64,000 bases of DNA from an uncultured Dechloromonas sp. (GTDB lineage: Bacteria; Pseudomonadota; Gammaproteobacteria; Burkholderiales; Rhodocyclaceae): positions 62,001 through 126,000 of the forward strand of contig NZ_CAMFKO010000002.1 of NCBI RefSeq assembly GCF_945957265.1, written 5' to 3'. Every line of letters starts with the position of its first letter. The stretch's first letter is position 1. Position numbers and translations under genes: made by a program. The notes beneath the pieces are model-generated. The model saw only the letters and a program-made list of their open reading frames with translations, did no database searches and was not told where the DNA came from. This document shows positions 53,345 to 60,188 of this stretch, one piece after another.

Positions 53345-55479
53345 TTACCCTGGATTCCAATCGTGAAGATGCGCGGCAGTCCGGCCGTATAGCTGGCGAC
53401 CGTGCCATCCACCCCGGCCGTCTCGGCATAGCGCTTGTCGAGCAGGTTGTTGATGCCACCCCACACCTCGAACTGGCGCGTCACCGGGTAGTTGGCCCGC
53501 AGGTGGAACAAATCGTGACCGGCGTATTTGAGCGTATTTGCCTGGTCCTGCCAATAGCTGCCCAGCTTCACCCATTCCAGCTGGACGCGGCCGCCGTTCA
53601 TGCTGGCCGGGTGGTAGGTCAGGCGCGTGTTGGCCATGACCTTGGGCGCGGCTTCCATGTCCTTGCCGCTGTAGTCGGCGGTGCCGCCGACCACCCATTT
53701 CTCGTAGCGGTGCTGGGCGCGGGAGAGGCTGACATCGGCGCGCCAGGCTTCGGCCAGCTGGGCGCCGAGGCCCAGTTCGACGCCGCGGTGCTCGGTCTGG
53801 CCGGCATTGACCACGCGCCGCTGGCTGGTCGCCGGATCGGTGTAGCTGACGATGTCGTCCTTCTTGGTCATGTAATAGGCTGCGACTTCGTAGTTGAAGC
53901 GGCCCTGTTTGCCGCGCAGGCCGATTTCGTAGCTGTCGACAACGACTGGCTTCAACTGTAGCAGCGATTCGGCGGCGGTCTGGGCCTTGAGTGCCGAGGT
54001 TTCGCGGCTGCCGCGGAAGACCTGGCTTTCGGAGGGGGTCCGGAAGGAGTTGCTGTACGAAACGTAGGCGTTCAGGTTCTTGTCGAAGGCGTAGTTGATC
54101 GCCAGCTTCGGGCTGAAGTGCGAATAGCCGATCTTGGCGCTCGCCGCGTGGCCGTAATAGCCGCCTGCCGGGAAGGGGCCGCCGACCCCCTGCGTCGCCG
54201 ACGCGGCGCCGCCGTTGAAGGTGTTGGTGTAGTCGTACTGCATGTCGTCGTAACGCAGGCCGGCGGTGATGCGGAGCTTCTCGACCGGGCTGATCTCGCC
54301 GTGCAGGTAGGGCGAAATGCTGCGATAGACGACATCGTATTTGTAGATCTTGACCGGTGCCGTGCTGTTGAGCGCATAGGTCTTGCCGCCGAGGGAATTG
54401 ATGGTCCGGGTGAGGCTGATCGAATCCTCGTCGCGCGATCCCGGGCTGAAGTCGTAGTCGAGGCCGACGATGACGCGGGCCTGGAGCGGCTCGAAGTCGC
54501 GGCGATACTTGCTCAGGAAGCCGAACGACTGGCTTTCCGAGACATAGCGGCTGGGGTCGTAGCTGACCGACCAGTTGGGAATGATCTCCATCCGGTTGTC
54601 CCGGATGTACGGGGTGATCGACAGCAGCGAGTTTTCGCTTTCCTTCTCGTAGGTCGTGGACAGCCGGAAAGCATCCACCTTGCGATACGAGAAGGGGGTG
54701 TTGTTGCTGCGCGGCGCTTCGTTGTATTCGCGTGTCGTCAGGTTGCCGACGTGCTGCTGGTTGATCGAGGAGACGGCAACGATGGTCTTGAGCACGGCGT
54801 CGTTGCCCAGGGCGCTGTCCCAGCGGAAGTTGCCGGATTGGCGTTCGTAGCCCGCGTTGTTCTGCCAGCCGTCGTTCCGGGTCAGGTTCAGGCTGGCGCG
54901 CCAGGCGTTGTCGCCGACCGCGTCGCCGCCGCTGATCAGCGAGCGTTTCCAGCCGTAGGAACCGACTTCCGCGCTGGCCTCGAACTCGGCCTGGCGCGGC
55001 GGCGTGCGGGTCAGCACATTGATCGAGCCGCCGATCGCGTCGGAGCCGTACAAGGCCGTGCCCGGCCCCTTGGAAACCTCGATCCCGCCGGACTGCGGCA
55101 CGTTGATCTCGTACAGCGCATTGTGGTTGAAGAAACCGGTGGGGCGGGTCGGGATGCCGTCTTCCAGGTAGAGGTACATCGCGGCCGTGGTCAGCGGCTG
55201 GCGAATGGCCGTCGAGTGCCCCTCGCCGGACAGGTTGCTGACCCAGACGCCGGGCATCTGGTTCATGACCTGGCTGGGGTGGCTCGGGCGCTGGTCGCGG
55301 ATAGTCTCGGCCTTGACCGCGTGGATGGTTTGCGGCGTTTCCGACAGGAGGCGGGCTTCGCGCGTGCCGGTGACCGTGACTTCGCCCAGCGCCGTCGTTT
55401 CCTCGGCAGCCATGACGGCAGCGTTCAATGAGAACAGGGCGGTGAGCAGCGCGGCGATCGGCGTCGGACGAATGTTCAT
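53338..55479 (-). CDS. TonB-dependent outer-membrane receptor
   Basis: A 713-residue receptor with a signal peptide (ends NAAVMAAEE). A TonB box-like segment EVTVTGTRE precedes the plug domain (VMNQMPGVWVSN; IEVSKGPGTALYGSDAIGGSINVL), and the 22-strand barrel ends in FTIGIQGKW. There is no STN domain, so it does not signal. The plug and early barrel resemble receptors for copper or small metal chelates (OprC/NosA-like) or ferric citrate, but I cannot choose. It is the first gene of a three-gene minus-strand operon with a BNR protein and TlpA-like protein. Confidence 0.85.
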   Translation of the reverse strand: MNIRPTPIAALLTALFSLNAAVMAAEETTALGEVTVTGTREARLLSETPQTIHAVKAETIRDQRPSHPSQVMNQMPGVWVSNLSGEGHSTAIRQPLTTAAMYLYLEDGIPTRPTGFFNHNALYEINVPQSGGIEVSKGPGTALYGSDAIGGSINVLTRTPPRQAEFEASAEVGSYGWKRSLISGGDAVGDNAWRASLNLTRNDGWQNNAGYERQSGNFRWDSALGNDAVLKTIVAVSSINQQHVGNLTTREYNEAPRSNNTPFSYRKVDAFRLSTTYEKESENSLLSITPYIRDNRMEIIPNWSVSYDPSRYVSESQSFGFLSKYRRDFEPLQARVIVGLDYDFSPGSRDEDSISLTRTINSLGGKTYALNSTAPVKIYKYDVVYRSISPYLHGEISPVEKLRITAGLRYDDMQYDYTNTFNGGAASATQGVGGPFPAGGYYGHAASAKIGYSHFSPKLAINYAFDKNLNAYVSYSNSFRTPSESQVFRGSRETSALKAQTAAESLLQLKPVVVDSYEIGLRGKQGRFNYEVAAYYMTKKDDIVSYTDPATSQRRVVNAGQTEHRGVELGLGAQLAEAWRADVSLSRAQHRYEKWVVGGTADYSGKDMEAAPKVMANTRLTYHPASMNGGRVQLEWVKLGSYWQDQANTLKYAGHDLFHLRANYPVTRQFEVWGGINNLLDKRYAETAGVDGTVASYTAGLPRIFTIGIQGKW

Positions 55480-55794
55480 GGTTCGGTACTCGCAGGAAAA
55501 GTGAGGTCGCCGGCGATCTTAATCAAAGCAAACACGCGCCCTGTGCGACATATCGTCGCACTTCTTCGGGAAATGGCCCGTTTTCTTGAGATATCTCAAT
55601 TCCAGTGAAAAAAGTTGTCTTTTGTGCCGCTTCACCGGCCCGGGACGGGGTGGAACACGCATGGAAATGAGCGGCAGGCCTGGCGGGTTTTTTCGGCAGA
55701 TGCCCGCACCGTAATGGCGATGCGCGCCTTGTTTTGGTGCGCTCCACTTGGGTGCCTGTCTCGGTTTTCGATAGAAATCAGTTGCTTGCGCTTG
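55480..55794. promoter_or_regulatory. Divergent control region between the TonB receptor and narK
   Basis: No gene is seen here. Two perfect palindromes stand out: GTGCGAC/GTCGCAC with a 5-base centre (55543-55561), 64 bases upstream of the receptor ATG, and TTGAGATATCTCAA (55586-55599), which has the 14-base layout of FNR-family sites but G/C at the inner positions. The first probably controls the receptor operon. The rest up to the sigma-54 element may hold NtrC sites for narK, but only weak half-sites (CGCACC at 55706-55711) are visible. Confidence 0.5.
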
Positions 55795-55810
55795 TGGCAT
55801 GCGACTTGCG
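55795..55810 (+). promoter_or_regulatory. Sigma-54 promoter of narK
   Basis: TGGCATGCGACTTGCG has GG and GC 10 bases apart and differs from TGGCAC-N5-TTGCA at two positions. It predicts a start near 55821 and a leader of about 113 bases. Confidence 0.8.
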
Positions 55811-55836
55811 ATGGATGTTGCATCGCAGCGATCCGA

Positions 55837-55872
55837 CCGCCAACGGGGGCGGGTTCATGGCAACGATGTCAT
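55837..55872 (+). promoter_or_regulatory. Tandem hexaloop hairpins in narK leader (ANTAR/NasT RNA target)
   Basis: Hairpin 1 (55837-55852): stem CCGCC/GGCGG with loop AACGGG. Hairpin 2 (55857-55872): stem ATGGC/GTCAT with loop AACGAT; linker 4 bases. Hairpin 2 and the next seven bases (GCGCTG-A) are nearly identical to those of the nirB leader. A third hairpin (ACCGC/GCGGT, loop TCCC) lies 22-35 bases before the ATG, without a U-tract. Confidence 0.75.
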
Positions 55873-55933
55873 GCGCTGAAACAAGCTTTCCCCTTTAACA
55901 ACCGCTCCCGCGGTCCATCCAGGAAACTGCCCC

Positions 55934-57148
55934 ATGGACAAGAAATCATTCCTGCAAGCCGGCCACACGCCCACGTTGCTGGCCGCCTTTCTCTACTTCG
56001 ACCTCGCCTTCATGGTGTGGGTGCTGCTCGGCCCGCTCGGGGTCGGCATCGCCAAGGATCTCGGCCTGTCGCACGCCGAAAAGGGCCTGATGGTGGCGAC
56101 GCCGGTGCTGGCCGGCGCCTTGCTGCGCATCGTCATGGGTATCCTGGTCGACCGCCTGTCGCCCAAGAAGGCGGCCATCATCGGCCAGGTCATCGTGATC
56201 GGCGCCATGCTCTACGCCTGGCTGGTCGGCGTGCATAGCTACGCCGAAGTGCTTGTCCTCGGCATCTTCCTCGGCGTCGCCGGCTCGTCGTTCGCCGCCG
56301 CGCTGCCGCTCGCCTCGCGCTGGTATCCGGCCGAGCACCAGGGCACGGCGATGGGCATCGCCGGCGCCGGCAACTCGGGCACCGCGCTGGCCGCGCTGTT
56401 CGCGCCGGGCCTGGCCGCCGCATTCGGGTGGACCAACGTCTTCGGCATCGTGCTGATCCCGCTGGTCATCGTGCTCATCGCCTTCGTCTTCATGGCCAAG
56501 GACGCGCCGGATGCGCCGCCGCCGAAGACCCTGGCCGAGTACCTGAAGGTGCTCAAGGACAAGGATGCCTGGTGGTTCATGTTCTTCTACTCGGTGACCT
56601 TCGGCGGTTTCGTCGGCCTGGCTTCCTCGCTGGTCATCTACTTCAACACCCAGTATGGCCTCGATCCGAAGACCGCCGGTTTCTTCACCGCCGGCTGCGT
56701 CTTCGCCGGTTCGCTGGTGCGCCCGATCGGCGGCAACGTGGCCGACCGCATCGGCGGCGTCAAGTCGCTGACCGTGATGTACGTCTTTGCCGCGATCTTC
56801 CTGGCCATCGTCAGCTTCGGCCTGCCGGAAGCCTGGATGGCGCTGGTCGTCTTCGTCTGTGCCATGCTCGCGCTGGGCATGGGCAACGGAGCGGTGTTCC
56901 AGCTGGTGCCGCAGCGCTTCAAGAAGGAAATCGGCGTCATGACCGGCCTGGTCGGCATGGCCGGCGGCGTCGGCGGCTTCTACCTGGCTTCCAGCCTGGG
57001 TTACGCCCGCCAGATGACGGGCAGCTACCAGGCCGGTTTCCTGATCTTCGCCGGCCTCGCCGTGCTCGCCCTGGTCGGCCTGACCGGCGTCAAGACCCGG
57101 TGGCGCACCACCTGGGGCGCCAGCCACCTGACCACCGCCAAGATCTGA
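55934..57148 (+). CDS. narK: Nitrate/nitrite transporter, MFS NNP family
   Basis: A 404-residue MFS protein with 12 membrane helices. NNP signatures are present: GILVDRLSPKKAAI (loop 2-3); the first nitrate signature around GIAGAGNSGTALAALFAPGLA in helix 5; and the second around GMAGGVGGFYLASSLGYARQ in helix 11. It imports nitrate in symport or antiport with nitrite. Size and context fit the assimilatory (NasA/NarK1) type. The ribosome site CAGGAAACTG precedes the ATG. A PP2C-kinase gene follows after 83 bases. Confidence 0.92.
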   Translation: MDKKSFLQAGHTPTLLAAFLYFDLAFMVWVLLGPLGVGIAKDLGLSHAEKGLMVATPVLAGALLRIVMGILVDRLSPKKAAIIGQVIVIGAMLYAWLVGVHSYAEVLVLGIFLGVAGSSFAAALPLASRWYPAEHQGTAMGIAGAGNSGTALAALFAPGLAAAFGWTNVFGIVLIPLVIVLIAFVFMAKDAPDAPPPKTLAEYLKVLKDKDAWWFMFFYSVTFGGFVGLASSLVIYFNTQYGLDPKTAGFFTAGCVFAGSLVRPIGGNVADRIGGVKSLTVMYVFAAIFLAIVSFGLPEAWMALVVFVCAMLALGMGNGAVFQLVPQRFKKEIGVMTGLVGMAGGVGGFYLASSLGYARQMTGSYQAGFLIFAGLAVLALVGLTGVKTRWRTTWGASHLTTAKI

Positions 57149-57160
57149 GAGGCAGCTGTT

Positions 57161-57208
57161 AGGATCGAGGGCCGAGGATCGAGCAAAAACCCGCTCACTC
57201 GATCCTCG
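57161..57208. repeat. Inverted/direct repeat spacer between narK and kinase/phosphatase copy 2
   Basis: CGAGGATCGAG (57173-57183) pairs perfectly with CTCGATCCTCG (57198-57208) across a 14-base loop; a further direct copy, AGGATCGAGG, starts at 57161. There is no T-tract. It resembles the fold-back spacer between nirB and nirD in design but not in sequence. Confidence 0.75.
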
Positions 57209-57231
57209 ACTCCAAATCCTGGATTCTAAAA

Positions 57232-58920
57232 ATGCCCCTGCAAATTGCCGTTGGACACGCTTCACTGACCGGGCCGCGCGAGCGGAACGAGGATTATTGC
57301 GGGGTGGCCACGCCGGAAGGCCTGGAGCTCGAAAACAAGGGCGTCATTGCCGCCGTGGCCGACGGCATCGGCGGCCACAAGGGCGGGCGCGAGGCGGCGG
57401 AATACACGGTGCGCGGCCTGCTCGCCGACTACTTCGCGACGCCGGATACCTGGAGCATCCCGCGCGCCGTCGAAACCGTCACCACGGCGCTCAACCGCTG
57501 GGTGATCGCCGAAGGCAGCCGCAATGCCGAACTGGCCGGCATGGCCACCACGCTGTCGGCGGTGGTGCTGCGCGGCCGGCGCTTCTATACGGCGCACATC
57601 GGCGATTCGCGCATCTATCGCCTGCAGGACGGGCTGCTGCATCAGCTGACGGTCGATCACACCTGGGAACACCCGGAGCTGAACAACGTGCTGTCGCGGG
57701 CCATCGGCCTCGATCCGCGCGTGCTGATGGATTTCGCCGACGGCGAACTGGCGCTGCACGACCGCTTCCTGCTCGTTTCCGACGGCGTCTGGGGCGTGCT
57801 GCCCGACGCCCTGATGGCCGATGTGTTGCTCGATCACCCTGAGCCGCAGGCGGCGGCCGCGGCCTTGACCAGCCTGGCCATCGCCAATGGCGGCCACGAC
57901 AATGCCTCGGCCGTGGTGGTCGACGTGCTGGCGCTGCCGCCGGCCAGCCTGCGCGACAGCCTGGAGGGGGCGGCCAGCCTGCCGTTGCCCGGCCGCCTCA
58001 AGCCGGGCCACGAACTCGACGGCCTGGTCGTCGAGGAGGTGCTGCACGATTCGCGCGAAACGCTGCTCTACCGGGTACGCAATCCGCGCAACGGCCAGCA
58101 GCTGGTGCTGAAGACCCTGCAGCCGGCGATGGTGGGCGACCCCGAGGCAACCGCCGCCCTGCTGATGGAGGAGTGGCGGGCCAGGCGCGTGGTGTCGCCG
58201 TTCTTCCCGCAGGTGCTGCCGGCCGATCAGCGCAGTTGCCTGTACTACCTGATGACCTGGCATCCCGGCGCGACGCTGCAGGCGCGCTTGGATGGCGACC
58301 AGCATTTCCCGGTGGGCGAGGTGGTGCGCCTGGGGATCGCGCTGCTCAAGGCGATTGCCGCCTTGCACCGGCTCGACATCGTGCATCGCGACATCAAGAC
58401 CGACAACGTGCACCTCGGGCAGGACGGCGTGCTGCGCATCCTCGACCTGGGGGTCGCCGTCAGCCTGGCCGAACGCAAGGCGGGCGATCCGATCGGACAG
58501 GCCGGCACGCCCTCCTACATGGCGCCGGAGCTGTTCGCCAACCCGGAGCCGGCCTTCGGCCACGACCTCTATGCGGCCGGCGTCAGCCTGTATCACCTGC
58601 TGACCCGCAAGTATCCCTACGGCGAGATCGAGCCCTTCCAGACGCCGAGCTTCGGCGAGCCGGCCCGCCCGACGCGCTGGCGGCCGGAAATTCCCGGCTG
58701 GCTGGAGAACATCCTGCTCAAGGCGGTGGCCCGGGAGGCGAAGGACCGCTTCGAAACCGCCGAGGAGTTCATCCTGGCGCTGGAGCGGGGGGCGGCGCGG
58801 CCGATCGCGGCGCCGGGACGCCAGGCGCTGATCCAGCGCAACCCGCTCAAGCTGTGGAAAACGGTCGCCGCGGTATCGTTGGCGATCAATTTTGTGTTGC
58901 TGCTGATCCTGTTGCGGTAA
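57232..58920 (+). CDS. Membrane-anchored PP2C phosphatase–Ser/Thr kinase fusion, copy 2
   Basis: A 562-residue paralogue of the gene at 49435. The PP2C half (1-235) has RERNEDY, AVADGIGGH, IGDSRIYRL, VSDGVWG and HDNASAV, all metal Asp present. The kinase half (about 260-520) has Lys294, a full HRDIKTDN catalytic loop (D387) and GTPSYMAPE, but the metal-binding DFG is DLG (405-407) and the Gly-rich loop is degenerate. The tail IQRNPLKLWK plus one membrane helix matches copy 1. It follows narK and precedes cbiX by 10 bases, so it probably works within the nitrate uptake regulon. Autophosphorylation activity cannot be judged from sequence. Confidence 0.88.
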   Translation: MPLQIAVGHASLTGPRERNEDYCGVATPEGLELENKGVIAAVADGIGGHKGGREAAEYTVRGLLADYFATPDTWSIPRAVETVTTALNRWVIAEGSRNAELAGMATTLSAVVLRGRRFYTAHIGDSRIYRLQDGLLHQLTVDHTWEHPELNNVLSRAIGLDPRVLMDFADGELALHDRFLLVSDGVWGVLPDALMADVLLDHPEPQAAAAALTSLAIANGGHDNASAVVVDVLALPPASLRDSLEGAASLPLPGRLKPGHELDGLVVEEVLHDSRETLLYRVRNPRNGQQLVLKTLQPAMVGDPEATAALLMEEWRARRVVSPFFPQVLPADQRSCLYYLMTWHPGATLQARLDGDQHFPVGEVVRLGIALLKAIAALHRLDIVHRDIKTDNVHLGQDGVLRILDLGVAVSLAERKAGDPIGQAGTPSYMAPELFANPEPAFGHDLYAAGVSLYHLLTRKYPYGEIEPFQTPSFGEPARPTRWRPEIPGWLENILLKAVAREAKDRFETAEEFILALERGAARPIAAPGRQALIQRNPLKLWKTVAAVSLAINFVLLLILLR

Positions 58921-58930
58921 AGTCCGCGAC

Positions 58931-59314
58931 ATGAACACTGCCCTCATCCTCTTTGCCCACGGCGCCCGCGATCCCGAGTGGGCCGATCCGATGCGCCGGG
59001 TCCAGGCGGCCGTTCGCCAGCTGCAGCCGGCGACCCGGGTCGAGCTGGCCTTCCTGGAGTTCATTGCGCCGACCCTGGGCGACTGCATCGCCGGCCTGAT
59101 CGGCGACGGCGTGGAGAAAATCGTGGTGATGCCGATGTTCATCGCCCGGGGCGGTCACCTCAAGCGCGACGTGCCGGACCTGCTGGCCGCCTTGCGGCTT
59201 GCCCATCCCGGCGTCGAGTTCGTGCTGGGCGATGCCATCGGCGCCCATGAGTCCGTCGTCCAGGCCATGGCAGCGGCGGCCCTGGCGGAGGCTGGCCTGC
59301 AACTTGCTGAGTAA
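58931..59314 (+). CDS. cbiX: Sirohydrochlorin chelatase, short CbiX type
   Basis: A 127-residue single-domain chelatase. The metal-binding His is in LFAHGARDPEW, and a second in FIARGGHLKRDVPDLL. It inserts Fe (or Co) into sirohydrochlorin; the nas context points to sirohaem for NirB. It sits 10 bases behind the kinase/phosphatase and 5 bases ahead of nasT. Confidence 0.9.
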   Translation: MNTALILFAHGARDPEWADPMRRVQAAVRQLQPATRVELAFLEFIAPTLGDCIAGLIGDGVEKIVVMPMFIARGGHLKRDVPDLLAALRLAHPGVEFVLGDAIGAHESVVQAMAAAALAEAGLQLAE

Positions 59315-59319
59315 GCGGC

Positions 59320-59895
59320 ATGCTTACCGTACTCGTCATCGATGAATCCAGGGCCCGGGCCGGCGAAATCTGCGCCGGGCTGGCCCTTGCCGGCTATCAG
59401 GTCGCCGCCATCCTGGCCGGCGCCGACAACCTGACGGCCGAAGTCGAAAAACTTCAGCCCGACGTCATCCTGATCGACACCGACTCGCCCAGCCGCGACA
59501 CGCTGGAAAACCTGGCCGCCATGAACAAGGACATGCCGCGCCCGGTCGTCATCTTTACCCAGGAAGACGGCCAGGAAACCATCCGCGATGCCGTCAAGGC
59601 GGGCGTTTCGGCGTATATCGTCGATGGCCTCGACCCGAAGCGCATCAAGCCCATCGTCGAGGTGGCGCGGGCGCGTTTCGAGGATACCCAGGCGCTGCGC
59701 CGCGAACTGGATGAAATCTCCCAGAAGCTGTCCGACCGCAAACTGGTCGACAAGGCCAAGGGCGTGCTGATGAAGGCGCGCGGCCTCGACGAGGATGCGG
59801 CCTACCACGCCATGCGCAAGCTGGCGATGGAGCGCGGCCAGACCATGGCCAGGGTGGCGCGCGACGTCATCGACATGGCGCGGGTGCTGCTCTAA
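59320..59895 (+). CDS. nasT: ANTAR-domain response regulator, nitrate-responsive antiterminator NasT
   Basis: A 191-residue protein. The N-terminal receiver-like domain (VLVIDESRARAGEICAGLAL; the phospho-acceptor region reads ILIDTDSP) is followed by a coiled linker (about 115-135). The C-terminal ANTAR RNA-binding helices are LVDKAKGVLMKARGLDEDAA and YHAMRKLAMERGQTMARVA. NasT proteins bind paired hexaloop hairpins in nas leaders and prevent termination when nitrate is present. In the Azotobacter and Paracoccus systems it is held inactive by NasS, a cytoplasmic nitrate-binding protein, usually encoded next to it; here no nasS is adjacent. Confidence 0.92.
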   Translation: MLTVLVIDESRARAGEICAGLALAGYQVAAILAGADNLTAEVEKLQPDVILIDTDSPSRDTLENLAAMNKDMPRPVVIFTQEDGQETIRDAVKAGVSAYIVDGLDPKRIKPIVEVARARFEDTQALRRELDEISQKLSDRKLVDKAKGVLMKARGLDEDAAYHAMRKLAMERGQTMARVARDVIDMARVLL

Positions 59896-59918
59896 GGCAG
59901 TGCGGCATTTTGGCTTGC

Positions 59919-59935
59919 TGCACTGCAATAGTGCA
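59919..59935 (+). promoter_or_regulatory. NtrC-type enhancer site upstream of nrtA
   Basis: TGCACTGCAATAGTGCA is a perfect dyad that fits TGCACY-N5-RGTGCA exactly. It lies 89 bases before the sigma-54 element. It also begins 24 bases after the nasT stop codon. Confidence 0.75.
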
Positions 59936-60024
59936 TGGCGCCGCCAAGGCGCCGATCAAAAATCCGCCAGCCAAGTCACTGAAAACAAACTAGATATTTT
60001 TGACTAGTTCTAAATAACTAGGCC

Positions 60025-60040
60025 TGGCACGGCCATTGCA
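60025..60040 (+). promoter_or_regulatory. Sigma-54 promoter of nrtABD
   Basis: TGGCACGGCCATTGCA is an exact match to TGGCAC-N5-TTGCA with correct GG to GC spacing. The predicted start is near 60051. Confidence 0.88.
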
Positions 60041-60055
60041 ATAGTCCTTTTAAAA

Positions 60056-60098
60056 GCCCGGTCAATGGCGATCGGGCGAGAACCGGAAGGTCCGGTTC
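60056..60098 (+). promoter_or_regulatory. Tandem hexaloop hairpins in nrtA leader (ANTAR/NasT RNA target)
   Basis: Hairpin 1 (60056-60077): an 8-base stem GCCCGGTC/GATCGGGC with loop AATGGC (A1, G4). Hairpin 2 (60080-60098): stem GAACCGG/CCGGTTC with loop AAGGT, or AAGGTC (A1, G4) if one G is bulged; linker 2 bases. An intrinsic terminator follows nine bases later, giving the complete two-hairpin plus terminator design of an ANTAR-controlled leader. Confidence 0.78.
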
Positions 60099-60106
60099 AA
60101 GGACAA

Positions 60107-60162
60107 GGGCGTCCATCCATGCTGCCGATCGGCGGTACGGATGCGACGCCCGTTTTGTTTTT
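60107..60162 (+). terminator. Regulated intrinsic terminator in the nrtA leader
   Basis: GGGCGTC-CATCC (60107-60118) pairs with GGATG-C-GACGCCC (60139-60151, one bulged C), enclosing a small GCCG/CGGC hairpin. The U-rich tract TTTTGTTTTT follows. It ends 26 bases before the nrtA ATG, so it would stop transcription unless antitermination occurs. Confidence 0.8.
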
Positions 60163-60188
60163 CGATTCGAGTAATCAAGGAGCAAGCA

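Noticed and set aside
55480..55620. Cobalamin riboswitch upstream of the TonB receptor
   Set aside because: No B12-box or matching stem architecture on the minus strand; only short palindromes are present.
59939..59955. GGCGCC-N5-GGCGCC after nasT as a terminator
   Set aside because: It forms a short stem, but the following tract is A-rich on the coding strand with no T-run; it may only be part of the nrtA control region.
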